From Thermus igniterrae ATCC 700962 (GTDB lineage: Bacteria > Deinococcota > Deinococci > Deinococcales > Thermaceae), in NCBI RefSeq assembly GCF_000376265.1, contig NZ_AQWU01000074.1, positions 57,011-121,010 of the forward strand: a DNA stretch of 64,000 nt, given 5' to 3'. Of the stretch, positions 8,978 to 17,632 are shown piece by piece (position 1 is the stretch's first letter; the number at the start of each line of letters is the position of its first letter). The position numbers and the translations under genes are program-made. Under the pieces are notes generated by a model, which did not search any database, was not told the origin of the DNA, and worked only from the letters and a program-made list of their open reading frames with translations.

Positions 8978-9018
8978 AAAAGGCCCGTGGGGGCTGAGGC
9001 CCAGTACCCCCACGGGCC
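8978..9018 (-). terminator. Attenuator hairpin between binding protein and permeases
   Basis: On the minus strand a perfect 12-base-pair stem (9018-9007 with 8993-8982) is followed by TTTT at 8981-8978. It sits immediately after the binding-protein stop and before the permease ribosome site. The likely role is partial termination, so that the binding protein is made in excess over the membrane components. Confidence 0.75.
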
Positions 9019-9026
9019 CCTAGGTC

Positions 9027-10262
9027 TTACCGGCCCAGGCCCACCTGGTCGGCGATGGCCTGGGCGGCGTTGGCCGCCGCCTGCGGGTTCCGGCCCTGGA
9101 GGAAGATCTCCATCACGGTGCCGAACTGGCTCATGAAGCTCTCGGGGGCCACGGCCCCGTGGACCAGGGAGCCCACGATGCGGTTAGACTTCCAGTCCCG
9201 CATGGCCGCCTGGCCGTAGGCGTTGTACTTGGCGGGGTCGGAGTCCAGCCGGGCGGCGATGGAGCCCTTGAGGGGGTTGAAGACGTCCTGGCCCTCCTTG
9301 GAGCCCACCAGCCGCAGCCAGTTGAGGGCGTTCTGGCGGTTCTTGGCCCCCTTGGGCAGGCCGAAGGAGTCGGAGAGCATCATGAAGACCCCCGAGGTGC
9401 CGGGGGAGGGGGCCCAGGCGAAGTCGGTGCCGGGGCGGAGCTTGAGGGTGGTGGCCATGTAGCCCGCGGCCCAGTCCCCCATGATGTTGAAGGCGGCCTG
9501 GCCTGCCACTACCCGGTCCACCGCCTGCTGCCAGGAGAGGCCGGCGGCGTCCTTGTTGGCGCAGTCCAGCACCTTGCCGAAGGTCTCCCACACCGCCACC
9601 GCCTTGGGGTCGGTGAACTTCAGCTTGCCGTTCCAGAGGTTGCTCCAGCCGTCAGGGCCCAGGAGGGCCAGGGCCACGCTCTCCCAGAGGTGCTGCTGGG
9701 TCCAGTTCTCCCCCAGGGCCAGGGGGGCCTGGAGGCCCTTGCCCTTCAGGGTCTGGCAGATGGAGAGGAACTCGGCCCAGGTCCTGGGCGGGTTCACGCC
9801 CCACTCGCGGAGCTTGGCAGGGATGTACCACATGACGTTGGAGCGGTGGATGTTCACCGGCACGCTCCAGATGCCCCCCTTGTAGGAGATGAGGTCAATG
9901 AGGCCCTTGGGGAAGGCCTGGAGCCAACCCTCCTGCCGGAAGAGGCCGGTGAGGTCCTCCATGCGGTTGGCCACCACCCAGGTGCCGATGAGCTCCATGC
10001 CCGCGTGCACCTGGAAGCTGTCCGGCGGGTCGCCCCCCAGCATCCGGGTCTTGAGCACCGCCTTGGCGTTGACCCCCGCGCCCCCGGTCACCGTGGCGTT
10101 GATGACCTCCACGTTGGGGTACTTCTGCTTGTAGAGCCGGATGAGGGCCTCGAGGGCCGGCCCCTCGTCCCCCGCCCACCAGGAGAAGATCTCCAGCTTG
10201 CCCGTCTGGGCCAGGGCGCTAAGCCCCAATACCACGCCCATCGCCAAAAGCCACTTCCTCAT
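9027..10262 (-). CDS. Glucose/galactose-type sugar-binding protein of ABC importer
   Basis: The 411-residue precursor has a signal peptide ending ALAQ near residue 20. The mature part begins [20 protein letters not shown] and is nearly the same as the crystallised T. thermophilus glucose/galactose-binding protein, as far as memory allows. It is a cluster-B solute-binding protein that delivers sugar to the two permeases. GGAGG precedes the ATG at 10262, which lies inside the last 44 bases of the ROK gene; the longer upstream frame is rejected for that reason. Confidence 0.93.
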   Translation of the reverse strand: MRKWLLAMGVVLGLSALAQTGKLEIFSWWAGDEGPALEALIRLYKQKYPNVEVINATVTGGAGVNAKAVLKTRMLGGDPPDSFQVHAGMELIGTWVVANRMEDLTGLFRQEGWLQAFPKGLIDLISYKGGIWSVPVNIHRSNVMWYIPAKLREWGVNPPRTWAEFLSICQTLKGKGLQAPLALGENWTQQHLWESVALALLGPDGWSNLWNGKLKFTDPKAVAVWETFGKVLDCANKDAAGLSWQQAVDRVVAGQAAFNIMGDWAAGYMATTLKLRPGTDFAWAPSPGTSGVFMMLSDSFGLPKGAKNRQNALNWLRLVGSKEGQDVFNPLKGSIAARLDSDPAKYNAYGQAAMRDWKSNRIVGSLVHGAVAPESFMSQFGTVMEIFLQGRNPQAAANAAQAIADQVGLGR

Positions 10263-11412
10263 ACCTACCTCCATTGCGACGTGGGCCTTCTGCCCACAGG
10301 CCGCCCAACTCAAAAAAGCGCGCCAAGAAGAGGCTGGCTCCCCCCACTGCCGGGGCCAGGTGTCCGTACGCCGAGGGTTGCACGGGCAGGACCCGGTGGG
10401 CGGGCAAGAAGGCGTGGGCCTCCAGAGCCCGGCGCAGGGAGCCTTCCAGCAGGGGGAAAAGCTCTGCCGCCTTTCCCCCCACCACCACCCGGGCGGGGTC
10501 GTAGGCCACGGCCAGGTTGGCCAAAAAGCGGCCCAGGGCCTCCCCTAGGTGGTCCATGGCCTTCTGGGCCTCAGGGCTTCCCCCGGCAGCCTGGGCCATG
10601 AGCTCCTCCAGGTCCTTTGCCTTTCCTCCCAAGGCCCGGTGGTGTTCCAGGAGGGTGCCAAGGCCCAGGGCGGTTTCCAGGCACCCCCGGCGGCCGCAGG
10701 CGCAGGGCTTGGCCTCTTCCCCCAGCCAGTGGCCCACCTCCCCGGCGGCTCCGTTGGCTCCCCTTAGGAGGCGCCCCTCCGCCACCACCCCCACCCCCAG
10801 GCCCGTGCTCAGCACCAGGTAGGCCAGGTTGGCCTCCCCGTGGAAGAAGACCTCGGAGAGGGCCGAGGCCTTGGCGTCGTTCTCGGCCAGGACCGGCAGG
10901 GGGAAGTCCCCCAGCAGGGGGTTTAGGTCCAGCTCTTGCCACCCCAGGTTGGGGGCCAGAAGAAGCCTTCCCTCCACCACCACCCCGGGCAGGGTGAAGC
11001 CCAGGCCCAGGGCGTTTTTGGCCTGGGGGAGGGCCTCTTCCAGGAGGCGCGCTAGGCGTTCCTTAGGCCCGGCCTCCGGCGGATGGCGCCACTCCCGGGC
11101 CCAGAGCACCTCTCCCCGCCAGTCCAGGGCCAGAAGCACCGTCCCCTCCACCCCCAGTTCCGCCCCTAGGGCGAAGCGGGCCCTGGGGCGCAGGTGCAGG
11201 AGGGTGCCGGGCCGGCCCAGGGGGGGAGAGGTGGCGGCTCCTTCCTCCAGGAGGCCTTCCTGGAGGAGTTCTTCCACCAGGCGGCTCACCGCGCTCTTGG
11301 CCAGGCCGGTGAGCCGGGAGAGGTCGGCACGGGTGAGGGGGCCCCGCCGCAGATGGCCCAGGATGGCCCGGCGGTTCAGTCTGCGAATTTCCTGTGCATC
11401 CCCCTTGCGCAC
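10219..11412 (-). CDS. ROK-family transcriptional repressor of the sugar operon
   Basis: The 397-residue protein has an N-terminal winged helix ([22 protein letters not shown], about 28-50) and a sugar-kinase-like ROK domain with the zinc-binding signature CACGRRGC. The GTG start at 11412 follows a promoter overlapped by an inverted repeat. It is the first gene of the operon, so autorepression relieved by sugar is the expected logic, as for XylR/NagC relatives. Its 3' end overlaps the binding-protein start by 44 bases. Confidence 0.9.
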   Translation of the reverse strand: MRKGDAQEIRRLNRRAILGHLRRGPLTRADLSRLTGLAKSAVSRLVEELLQEGLLEEGAATSPPLGRPGTLLHLRPRARFALGAELGVEGTVLLALDWRGEVLWAREWRHPPEAGPKERLARLLEEALPQAKNALGLGFTLPGVVVEGRLLLAPNLGWQELDLNPLLGDFPLPVLAENDAKASALSEVFFHGEANLAYLVLSTGLGVGVVAEGRLLRGANGAAGEVGHWLGEEAKPCACGRRGCLETALGLGTLLEHHRALGGKAKDLEELMAQAAGGSPEAQKAMDHLGEALGRFLANLAVAYDPARVVVGGKAAELFPLLEGSLRRALEAHAFLPAHRVLPVQPSAYGHLAPAVGGASLFLARFFELGGLWAEGPRRNGGRYEEVAFGDGRGIGA

Positions 11413-11423
11413 CCGCTGCCCCC

Positions 11424-11473
11424 TTTAGTTCGTTCTCAGGACTAAGTAAATCACCCCCCCGGCCCTCCGTCAA
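11424..11473 (-). promoter_or_regulatory. Promoter and ROK operator of the sugar operon
   Basis: Read on the minus strand, -35 TTGACG (11473-11468), a 17-base spacer and -10 TTTACT (11450-11445) form a good promoter. The inverted repeat TTTAGT / ACTAAG (11424-11429 and 11441-11446, 11 bases apart) covers the -10 and the expected start site. The half-site TTAGTTCGTT resembles the XylR operator half TTAGTTTGTT, so it is the likely site of the ROK repressor. Confidence 0.65.
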
Positions 11474-11478
11474 GCCCC

Positions 11479-11519
11479 TTGCCTTTTGCCCCCTGAGGCC
11501 TTAGCCTCTAGCTAAGGCC
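11479..11519 (+). promoter_or_regulatory. Candidate promoter of the btu operon and overlapping inverted repeat
   Basis: TTGCCT (11479-11484), a 17-base spacer and TAGCCT (11502-11507) would start a transcript about 35 bases before the riboswitch. A perfect nine-base inverted repeat (11497-11505 and 11511-11519, loop CTCTA) covers the -10 and start region. It may be a protein operator, or a hairpin ending leftward transcripts; it lacks a T-run. Confidence 0.45.
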
Positions 11520-11547
11520 CGCTAGGGCCCCAAAGCCAGGTCCCGTT

Positions 11548-11681
11548 GCCCTGGTGCCTGGGCGCGTAGTCCAGGCTTAAAGTGGGGAAGTCCGGTGCAA
11601 GTCCGGCGCTGTCCCGCAACGGTAACCGGTCAAGCCACAAGCCTCGCTTCGCAGACCGGAAGCCCGAATACCTGCCAGGGC
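11548..11681 (+). promoter_or_regulatory. Cobalamin (B12) riboswitch
   Basis: The conserved core GCGCTGTCCCGCAACGGTAA (11608-11627) and the B12-box-like AGCCCGAATACCTGCC (about 11661-11676) are both present. The closing P1 stem pairs GCCCTGG at 11548-11554 with CCAGGGC at 11675-11681. It lies in the leader of the B12 uptake operon. Adenosylcobalamin binding should switch off btuFCD. Confidence 0.93.
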
Positions 11682-11751
11682 CGCCCGCCTTGCCCCATGG
11701 GCGGGCACCTCACGCGGATGGGGGGAGCGATGGGGGCCAAAAAGCCTTTTG

Positions 11752-11825
11752 CGCCCCTGCCGTTCTCCGGCAGGGGCGTTCCCTACCTCCCCCGGGCCTG
11801 GCCCTAGCGGCCTTAGGGAGGTAGG
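11752..11825 (+). promoter_or_regulatory. Riboswitch expression platform: hairpin and RBS sequester
   Basis: Two elements follow the aptamer. The first is an 11-base-pair hairpin (11752-11762 with 11768-11778, loop of five). The second is a ten-base segment CCTACCTCCC (11782-11791), perfectly complementary to GGGAGGTAGG (11816-11825), which contains the btuF ribosome-binding site. The second stem would hide the start region. Control is therefore probably translational, with the first hairpin as a possible terminator or alternative partner. Confidence 0.7.
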
Positions 11826-11826
11826 C

Positions 11827-12681
11827 ATGCGGAAGATCCTGGCATTCCTTGCGGTTCTTTGGGCGCTGGCCTTGGCCTTTCCCCTCACCCTCACCGACGA
11901 CCTGGGGCGCACGGTCACGGTCAAAGCTCCTCCCAAGCGCATCGTCACCATGCTCCCCTCGGTGACGGAGACCGTGTGCGCCCTGGGGGCCTGCGACCGG
12001 CTGGTGGCCACCGACGACTACTCCGACTGGCCCGAGGCGGTGAAGCGCCTGCCCAAGGCCGGGGGGCTTTACAACCCCAACCCCGAGCTCATCGTCTCCC
12101 TGAAGCCCGACCTGGTGCTGGTGTCCAAGTACGGCCGCCTTTATGAAACCCTGGAGCGGGCGGGGCTTACCGTGTACGCCGTGCGCACCGAGACCTACGA
12201 GGACATCTTCCGCACCACCCGCATCCTGGGCCGGCTTTTGGGCTTGGAGGCCCAGGCGGAGCGCCTGGTGGCCCAGATCCAGAAGGAGGTCTACCAGGAG
12301 GAGGCCCGGGGGGCCAAGGCCCCGAGCCGCCCCCGGGTGTACTACGAGATTGACCCCACCCCCTACACCGTGGGCCCGGAGAGCTTCATCGGGGTCCTCA
12401 TCCAGAAGGCCCGGGGGGTGAACATCGTGCCCAGGGAGCTGGGCCTCTTCCCCAAGATCGCCCCGGAGTTTGTGGTGGAGAAGAACCCCGAGGTGATCGT
12501 GGCCACCTACCCGGGGGCCTTGGAGGCCATCCGCGCCCGCCCCGGCTGGACCCGGGTGCGGGCGGTGCAGGCGGGGCGCATCTGCGTCTACACCGGCGGC
12601 CAGGATAGCCTCCTCTCCCGTCCCGGCCCCCGGGTGGCCCAGGGGCTGAGGCTTCTGGTGGACTGCTTCCACGGGCGTTAG
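11827..12681 (+). CDS. btuF: Cobalamin ABC transporter substrate-binding protein
   Basis: The 284-residue protein has a signal peptide (MRKILAFLAVLWALALA) and the bilobed, helix-linked fold of FecB/BtuF proteins, with the opening FPLTLTDDLGRTVTVKAPPKRIV and the PSVTETVCALGA segment. Position directly behind a B12 riboswitch and before FecCD-type permease and ATPase genes identifies the ligand as a corrinoid. The ATG at 11827 follows GGGAGGTAGG, the strand hidden by the riboswitch platform. Confidence 0.93.
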   Translation: MRKILAFLAVLWALALAFPLTLTDDLGRTVTVKAPPKRIVTMLPSVTETVCALGACDRLVATDDYSDWPEAVKRLPKAGGLYNPNPELIVSLKPDLVLVSKYGRLYETLERAGLTVYAVRTETYEDIFRTTRILGRLLGLEAQAERLVAQIQKEVYQEEARGAKAPSRPRVYYEIDPTPYTVGPESFIGVLIQKARGVNIVPRELGLFPKIAPEFVVEKNPEVIVATYPGALEAIRARPGWTRVRAVQAGRICVYTGGQDSLLSRPGPRVAQGLRLLVDCFHGR

Positions 12682-12684
12682 GCC

Positions 12685-13713
12685 ATGACCCGGGCCCTGC
12701 CCCTGGCCCTTAGGCGGAGCCTGGTCTTCCTCTGGCTCCTCCTCCTTCTCCTCCTGGCCCTGGTCCTGGGGGTGGCCCTGGGGGCGGTGCCCGTTCCTCC
12801 CCTGGAGGTGGCCCAGGCCCTTCTGGGCCTGAAGGAGGACCCCATCGTCACCGAGATGCGCCTGCCCCGGGTCCTGGGGGGGATGCTGGTGGGGGCGGCT
12901 TTGGGGGTGGCGGGGGCCGCCTTCCAGGGCCTTTTCCGCAATCCCCTGGCCGACCCCTACCTCATGGGCTCGGCCGCGGGGGCAGCTTTCGGCGTAACCC
13001 TACTGGCGGTCCTCCTGGGGGGGCTTTCCCCGGCTTTTGCCCAGCATGCGGTCTTCCAGGGCCTTCCCCTTTCTGCCACCTTCTTCGGCTTCCTGGGGGC
13101 TCTTTTGGCCACCCTCCTCACCCTGGTCCTGGCGGGAGGGGTGGCGCGGACGGGGGAGCTGGTCCTGGCGGGGGTGGTGGTGGGGAGCGTCCTCACCGGC
13201 CTCACCACCTACCTCATGCTCCAGGATGCCGACCGGGTGCGGGCAGTTTTCGCCTACACCCTGGGCAACCTGGCCTTTTTGGGCTGGCCCTCCGTGCGCG
13301 TCCTGGGCTTCTTCCTCCTCCTTGCCCTACCCCCTCTCCTCCTCCTGGGGCGGGTGCTCAACGCCCTGCAGCTGGGGGAGGAGGTGGCCCAAAGCCTGGG
13401 CCTTCCCCTCACGGCCCTTAAGTTCCTCCTCCTGGCTGCCGCCAGCCTCCTCACCGCCGCCGCCGTGGCCCAGGCGGGGATCATCGGCTTCGTGGGGCTC
13501 ATCACCCCCCACACCCTACGGCGGCTTCTGGGGGAGGATTACCGCCTCCTCCTGCCTGCCAGCGCCCTCGGCGGGGCGGTGCTCCTGGTCCTGGCCGACC
13601 TCTTGGCCCGCACCCTCACCCGGCCGGCGGAGCTCCCTGTGGGGGTGGTGACCACCCTCCTGGGGGGGCCCTTCTTCCTCTACCTCATGTGGAGGCGCCG
13701 TGGGCGGGCTTGA
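12685..13713 (+). CDS. btuC: Cobalamin ABC transporter permease (FecCD family)
   Basis: The 342-residue permease has about ten membrane segments. The family signature PRVLGGMLVGAALGVAGAAFQG and the RNPLADPYLMG motif are both clear. It forms the channel for B12 in the inner membrane with the ATPase that overlaps its 3' end by 14 bases. It starts three bases after the btuF stop. Confidence 0.95.
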   Translation: MTRALPLALRRSLVFLWLLLLLLLALVLGVALGAVPVPPLEVAQALLGLKEDPIVTEMRLPRVLGGMLVGAALGVAGAAFQGLFRNPLADPYLMGSAAGAAFGVTLLAVLLGGLSPAFAQHAVFQGLPLSATFFGFLGALLATLLTLVLAGGVARTGELVLAGVVVGSVLTGLTTYLMLQDADRVRAVFAYTLGNLAFLGWPSVRVLGFFLLLALPPLLLLGRVLNALQLGEEVAQSLGLPLTALKFLLLAAASLLTAAAVAQAGIIGFVGLITPHTLRRLLGEDYRLLLPASALGGAVLLVLADLLARTLTRPAELPVGVVTTLLGGPFFLYLMWRRRGRA

Positions 13714-14452
13714 GGCCAGGGGAGTGGTGGGGCCCCACGCCCTTTTGGGGGTAGACCTCCGGCTTGCCCCTGGGGAATGGGTAGCCCTCCTGGGGCCCAA
13801 CGGCTCAGGTAAAAGCACCCTGCTCCGGGTGCTGGCGGGTCTTTTGCGGCCTAGGGCGGGAGGGGTCTACCTGGAGGAGAAGCCCCTTGCGGCCTACGGG
13901 AGCTACCGCCGGGGCCAGCTCCTGGCCTATCTGCCCCAGGGCGGGCCCTACCCCGAGGGACTTCTGGTGGAGGAGGTGGTGCGCTTGGGGCGGCTTCCCC
14001 ACCTGGGTCTCTGGGGGCGGGAGGGGCCGGAGGACAAGGAGGCGGTGGCCTGGGCCCTGGAGGTCACCGGGACCGCTCCTTTCCGCCACCGTCTCCTGGG
14101 CACCCTCTCCGGGGGCGAAAGGCAAAGGGTCCTCCTGGCCCGGGCCCTGGCGGCCAGGCCCCGCTACCTCCTCCTGGACGAACCCACCACCTACCTGGAC
14201 CTGGAGCACCAGCTGGAGGTGGTGGCCCTCCTCCAGGGCCTGGCCCGGCTGGGGGTGGGGGTGCTGGCCGTGCTCCACGACCCCAACCAGGCGGCCCTGG
14301 CCCACCGGGTGGCGGTGCTCAAGGGGGGGAGGCTTTTGGCCGAAGGTTCCCCGGAGGCCGTGCTCACCGAGCCTTTCCTGAGGGGCCTCTACGGTCCCCG
14401 GGTGCGGGTGGCCCTCCTGGAGGGGAGGCCCCATGTCTACCTGGACGGATAG
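13700..14452 (+). CDS. btuD: Cobalamin ABC transporter ATPase
   Basis: The 250-residue ATP-binding subunit has Walker A GPNGSGKST (about 33-41), signature LSGGERQRV, Walker B LLLDEPTTYLD and the H-loop LHD. The GTG start at 13700 lies inside the end of btuC, so translation is coupled. It powers B12 uptake. Imported B12 is also the cofactor of the LitR photoreceptor encoded 14 kb away. Confidence 0.95.
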   Translation: MGGLEARGVVGPHALLGVDLRLAPGEWVALLGPNGSGKSTLLRVLAGLLRPRAGGVYLEEKPLAAYGSYRRGQLLAYLPQGGPYPEGLLVEEVVRLGRLPHLGLWGREGPEDKEAVAWALEVTGTAPFRHRLLGTLSGGERQRVLLARALAARPRYLLLDEPTTYLDLEHQLEVVALLQGLARLGVGVLAVLHDPNQAALAHRVAVLKGGRLLAEGSPEAVLTEPFLRGLYGPRVRVALLEGRPHVYLDG

Positions 14453-14768
14453 GGCCAGGCTCTACATCCGCGGCCGCGCCTTCCTCCTGGACCTGGGGGA
14501 GGAGGTGCCCTTTTACACGGAAAGCGGCCCAAAGCGCGCCCGCTACCTCCTGGTGGGCCGGCTTTCGCCCCCTGAACGCCTGCGCCTGGGCCTGCCCCGG
14601 GAGGGGGTCCTCCACTACCCCCTGGCCGTGGACCCCCTGGCCTTTGAGTGGGAGGGGGAGACCCTGGCCCTGCCCGGTCTCCGGGTCTACCTGGGGGGGC
14701 CACCCGCCTTTGTGGAGACCCCCTACTACGCCTGGCGGCTTCCCGACTTGACGTTCCCGGGGGAGTAG
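14433..14768 (+). CDS. Conserved hypothetical protein at the end of the btu operon
   Basis: The 111-residue protein has no signal peptide or membrane segment. It looks like a small beta-rich soluble domain (TDRARLYIRGRAFLLDLGEE at the start). Its ATG lies 20 bases before the btuD stop, so it is co-transcribed and probably translationally coupled with the B12 importer. I do not recognise it. A role in corrinoid handling is only suggested by position. Confidence 0.7.
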   Translation: MSTWTDRARLYIRGRAFLLDLGEEVPFYTESGPKRARYLLVGRLSPPERLRLGLPREGVLHYPLAVDPLAFEWEGETLALPGLRVYLGGPPAFVETPYYAWRLPDLTFPGE

Positions 14769-14798
14769 GGGTAGCGTGGCCTTACCGACCGTTCGGTC
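14748..14798 (+). promoter_or_regulatory. Promoter and PfmR-type operator before the FabG-like gene
   Basis: TTGACG (14748-14753), an 18-base spacer and TAGCGT (14772-14777) would start transcription near 14784. The palindromic site TACCGACCGTTCGGTC (14783-14798) sits on that start and fits, base for base, the consensus I recall for the Thermus TetR-family repressor PfmR (TACCGACCGNTNGGTN). PfmR and its relatives control fatty-acid and phenylacetate metabolism. Confidence 0.7.
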
Positions 14799-14813
14799 GC
14801 AAGGGGGTAAGGC

Positions 14814-15551
14814 ATGCGGCTCAAGGACAAGGTGGTGCTCATCACGGGAGCGGCCCACGGGATCGGGCGGGCCACCCTGGAGCTCTTTGCCCGGGAGGGG
14901 GCGCAGCTTGTGGCCTGCGACCTGGAGGAAGGCCCCTTGGGGGAGGCGGCGGCGGCCACGGGGGCCCTGCCGGTAGCCATGGACGTGGCCGACCCCGCCT
15001 CGGTGGCCGAGGGCTTCCGGCGGGCCCTGGAGGCCTTCGGCCGCCTGGACGGGGTGGTGCACTACGCGGGCATCACCCGGGACAACTTCCACTGGAAGAT
15101 GCCCCTGGAGGACTGGGAGGCGGTGCTGCGGGTGAACCTCACGGGGAGCTTCCTGGTGGCCAGGGCGGCCTCGGAGGCCATGCGGGAGCGGAACCCGGGG
15201 TCCATCGTGCTGACCAGTTCCCGGGTGTACCTGGGGAACCTGGGGCAGGCCAACTACGTGGCCTCCAAGGCGGGGGTGGTGGGGCTCACCCGCACCCTGG
15301 CCCTGGAGCTGGGGCGCTTTGGCATCCGGGTGAACGCCCTGGCCCCGGGGTTCATTGAGACGCGGATGACGGCCAAGGTGCCGGAGAAGGTGCGGGAGAA
15401 GGCCATCGCCGCCACGCCTTTAGGCCGGGCGGGGCAGCCTCTGGAGGTGGCCTACGCGGCCCTCTTCCTGGTCTCGGACGAGTCCAGCTTCATCACCGGG
15501 CAGGTGCTCTTCGTGGACGGGGGACGGACCATCGGGGCTGCCCCCGCCTAG
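14814..15551 (+). CDS. Short-chain dehydrogenase, FabG-like 3-oxoacyl reductase
   Basis: The 245-residue classical SDR has the TGAAHGIG nucleotide site (about 11-18), an NVTG-like NLTG, active-site Ser in LTSSRVY, and Tyr148/Lys152 in YVASK. Closest relatives are 3-oxoacyl-ACP reductases. The PfmR-type operator in front points to fatty-acid or acyl-CoA metabolism rather than constitutive FabG duty. It is followed after eight bases by a serine hydrolase. Confidence 0.9.
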   Translation: MRLKDKVVLITGAAHGIGRATLELFAREGAQLVACDLEEGPLGEAAAATGALPVAMDVADPASVAEGFRRALEAFGRLDGVVHYAGITRDNFHWKMPLEDWEAVLRVNLTGSFLVARAASEAMRERNPGSIVLTSSRVYLGNLGQANYVASKAGVVGLTRTLALELGRFGIRVNALAPGFIETRMTAKVPEKVREKAIAATPLGRAGQPLEVAYAALFLVSDESSFITGQVLFVDGGRTIGAAPA

Positions 15552-15559
15552 CCAGGGCC

Positions 15560-16723
15560 ATGGGCTTTTCCCGTCTGGATGCCTACTTAAGGGGCCTGGT
15601 GGAGGAGGGCCTTCTGCCCGGTTTCGTGGCCCTGGTGGCCCGGGAAGGGGAGGTGGCCTACCTGGGGGTGGGGGGGTACCTGGACCCGGGGCAGGGCACC
15701 CCCATGCGGGAGGACGCCCTCTTCCGCATCTACTCCATGACCAAGCCCTGGGTGAGCGCCCTGGCCCTCACCTTCGTGGAGGAGGGGACCCTTTCCCTCC
15801 AGGACCCGGTGGAGAAGTACCTGCCCCAGTTTGCCCGCCTCCAGGTGGGGCGGGAGGTGGGGGAGGAGGTGGTGCTGGAGCCCCTGCGGGCACCCCTCAC
15901 CGTTTACGAGCTTTTGCGGCACACCGCGGGCTTCACCTACGGGGTCTTCTTCCGCTCCCCGGTGAAGCGCCTTTACCTGGAAGCCGGGGTGGACCGCTTT
16001 GACCTCTCCCGGGAGGCCTTTTTGGAGCGGCTTGCTGTCCTTCCCCTCCGCTTCCAACCCGGGGAGGCCTTTGAGTACGGGCTGGCCACGGATGTGCTTG
16101 GGCATTTGCTGGAGGCCCTTGCCGGAAAGAGCTTGGAAGCCCTTTTGCGGGAGCGGGTCTTTGCCCCCCTGGGCCTGCAGGACTCGGGTTTTTCCGCCAA
16201 CGACCCCTCCCGTCTGGCCCAGCCTTTTCCCCGGGATAAGGAGACGGGTCGGAGCCTGCGCCTCATCCCCGTGGAGGCCGAGCCCCCGCGGTATGCTGGG
16301 GGGCTTGGCGGGGTGAGCACGGCGGGGGACTACCTGCGGTTCCTCGAGGCCCTGCGCACGGGCCGGGGCCTCCTCCATCCCCGCCTGGCCCGCCTCATGA
16401 CCCAGGACCACCTGGGCCCCCTCTACCTCGAGGCCCCGAGGCGGGGCCCGGAGTACCTGCCAGGCCCCGGCTACGGCTTCGGCCTGGGGGTGGCGGTGCG
16501 TTTGGGGGAAGCGGGCCTGGCCCCGGGGAGCCCGGGGGACTGGTACTGGTGGGGGTTTGGCGGGACCTTCTTCTTTGTGGACCCCGCCTTGGGCCTCTCC
16601 GCGCTCCTCCTCACCCAGGCTCCCAACCTCCTCTCGGTCCTGGAGCCGGAAAAGGCCCTCCATTCCCGCCTGGGGCAGCGCCTTCACCTGGTCTTCCGTA
16701 CCCTGGTCTACGGGGCCCTCTAG
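15560..16723 (+). CDS. Serine hydrolase of the beta-lactamase / class C esterase family
   Basis: The 387-residue protein has the S-x-x-K motif SMTK (Ser59, Lys62), a candidate catalytic tyrosine in EYGLATD (Tyr173), and the [15 protein letters not shown] segment typical of EstB-like esterases and DD-peptidase-like hydrolases (PF00144). No signal peptide is visible, so a cytoplasmic esterase is likelier than a beta-lactamase. It is probably co-transcribed with the FabG-like gene. Its stop abuts the truncated aldolase on the other strand. Confidence 0.88.
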   Translation: MGFSRLDAYLRGLVEEGLLPGFVALVAREGEVAYLGVGGYLDPGQGTPMREDALFRIYSMTKPWVSALALTFVEEGTLSLQDPVEKYLPQFARLQVGREVGEEVVLEPLRAPLTVYELLRHTAGFTYGVFFRSPVKRLYLEAGVDRFDLSREAFLERLAVLPLRFQPGEAFEYGLATDVLGHLLEALAGKSLEALLRERVFAPLGLQDSGFSANDPSRLAQPFPRDKETGRSLRLIPVEAEPPRYAGGLGGVSTAGDYLRFLEALRTGRGLLHPRLARLMTQDHLGPLYLEAPRRGPEYLPGPGYGFGLGVAVRLGEAGLAPGSPGDWYWWGFGGTFFFVDPALGLSALLLTQAPNLLSVLEPEKALHSRLGQRLHLVFRTLVYGAL

Positions 16724-16944
16724 AGGGCGGCCTCCACCCGCTCCAGGGCCTGGTTGGCCATAGTGCCCGTGGGGAGGAAGAGGGCTGCCTCCACCCCCAG
16801 CACCTCCGCCGCCAGAGCCTGGAGGCGGTTCACCGTGGGGTCTTCCCCGTAGACATCGTCCCCCACCTCGGCCTCCGCCATGGCCTTGCGCATGGCCGGG
16901 GTGGGCCGGGTGAGGGTGTCGCTCCTGAGGTCTATGGGCTCCAT
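16720..16944 (-). pseudogene. Remnant of low-specificity L-threonine aldolase
   Basis: The 74-codon frame begins exactly like L-threonine aldolase ([22 protein letters not shown], then [12 protein letters not shown]). Full-length enzymes have about 345 residues. The frame then passes straight into ALERVEAAL and stops, without the PLP lysine or any of the large domain. The last residues resemble a normal family C-terminus, so an internal in-frame deletion is likely. It begins six bases after the DtxR-type gene and was probably in its operon. Confidence 0.8.
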
Positions 16945-16949
16945 GCCCT

Positions 16950-17609
16950 TCAGGCTAAGGCCTCCACCCCCACTGCCCGGGCCAGCTCCAGGGGCAGAAG
17001 CAGCACCTCGCCCCCGAGTTCCACCCGGATTCCTCCCTCCCTGTCCAGCACCCGGAGGGCCTGCCCGGGGACCAGCCCCAGCCGGGCCAGGAGGTTCAAG
17101 GTGCCCCGGTCCTGGGCCAGGGCCCGCACCACCCGTGCGGCCCCCAGGGGGGCTTCGGCCAGGGGAATGCCTGGGGCTTGGGGAAGAGCCAGCTCCTTGC
17201 TGGGGATGGGGTCCCCGTGGGGGTCAAAGGGTGGGTGGCCCAGGACTTCGGCGATGCGCTCCTCCAGGGCCTCGCTGATCACGTGCTCCAGCCTCTCCGC
17301 CTCCTGGTGCACCTCCTCCCAGCCGTAGCCCAGGGCCTGGTGCAGGTAGGCCTCCAGGAGCCGGTGATGCCTTAACACCTCCAGGGCCACCCGTTGCCCC
17401 GCCTCCGTGAGGCGGGCCCCCCGGTAGGGGGTGTGTTCCACCAGGCCCAGCTGGGCCAGCTTCTTCAGCATCTCCGTCACCGAGGGGGGGCGGACCCCTA
17501 GCCGGCGGGCAAGGGCCTGGGTGGGGACTGGCCCCTGGCCCTCGGCCTCCAAGAGGAAAAGGTGCTTCAGGTAGTCCTCCTGGGCTTCGGACAGGGGAGG
17601 GCGGGCCAT
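16950..17609 (-). CDS. DtxR/MntR-family metal-dependent regulator
   Basis: The 219-residue protein has an N-terminal winged helix ([15 protein letters not shown] then [17 protein letters not shown]), a dimerisation and metal-binding domain with histidines and glutamates ([25 protein letters not shown]), and a C-terminal SH3-like FeoA domain. Such proteins use Mn2+ or Fe2+ as corepressor to control metal uptake. No transporter lies next to it, so the regulated metal is uncertain. A TACCTT box seven bases before the ATG suggests a leaderless transcript. Confidence 0.9.
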   Translation of the reverse strand: MARPPLSEAQEDYLKHLFLLEAEGQGPVPTQALARRLGVRPPSVTEMLKKLAQLGLVEHTPYRGARLTEAGQRVALEVLRHHRLLEAYLHQALGYGWEEVHQEAERLEHVISEALEERIAEVLGHPPFDPHGDPIPSKELALPQAPGIPLAEAPLGAARVVRALAQDRGTLNLLARLGLVPGQALRVLDREGGIRVELGGEVLLLPLELARAVGVEALA

Positions 17610-17632
17610 CCCCCTAAAGGTAGCACGGAGGG

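Noticed and set aside
11497..11519. Perfect inverted repeat read as an intrinsic terminator
   Set aside because: No T-run follows on either strand, and it overlaps a good -10. It was kept only as part of the promoter entry.
15560..16723. True class C beta-lactamase
   Set aside because: No signal peptide and no clear KTG box; the motif pattern fits cytoplasmic EstB-like esterases better.
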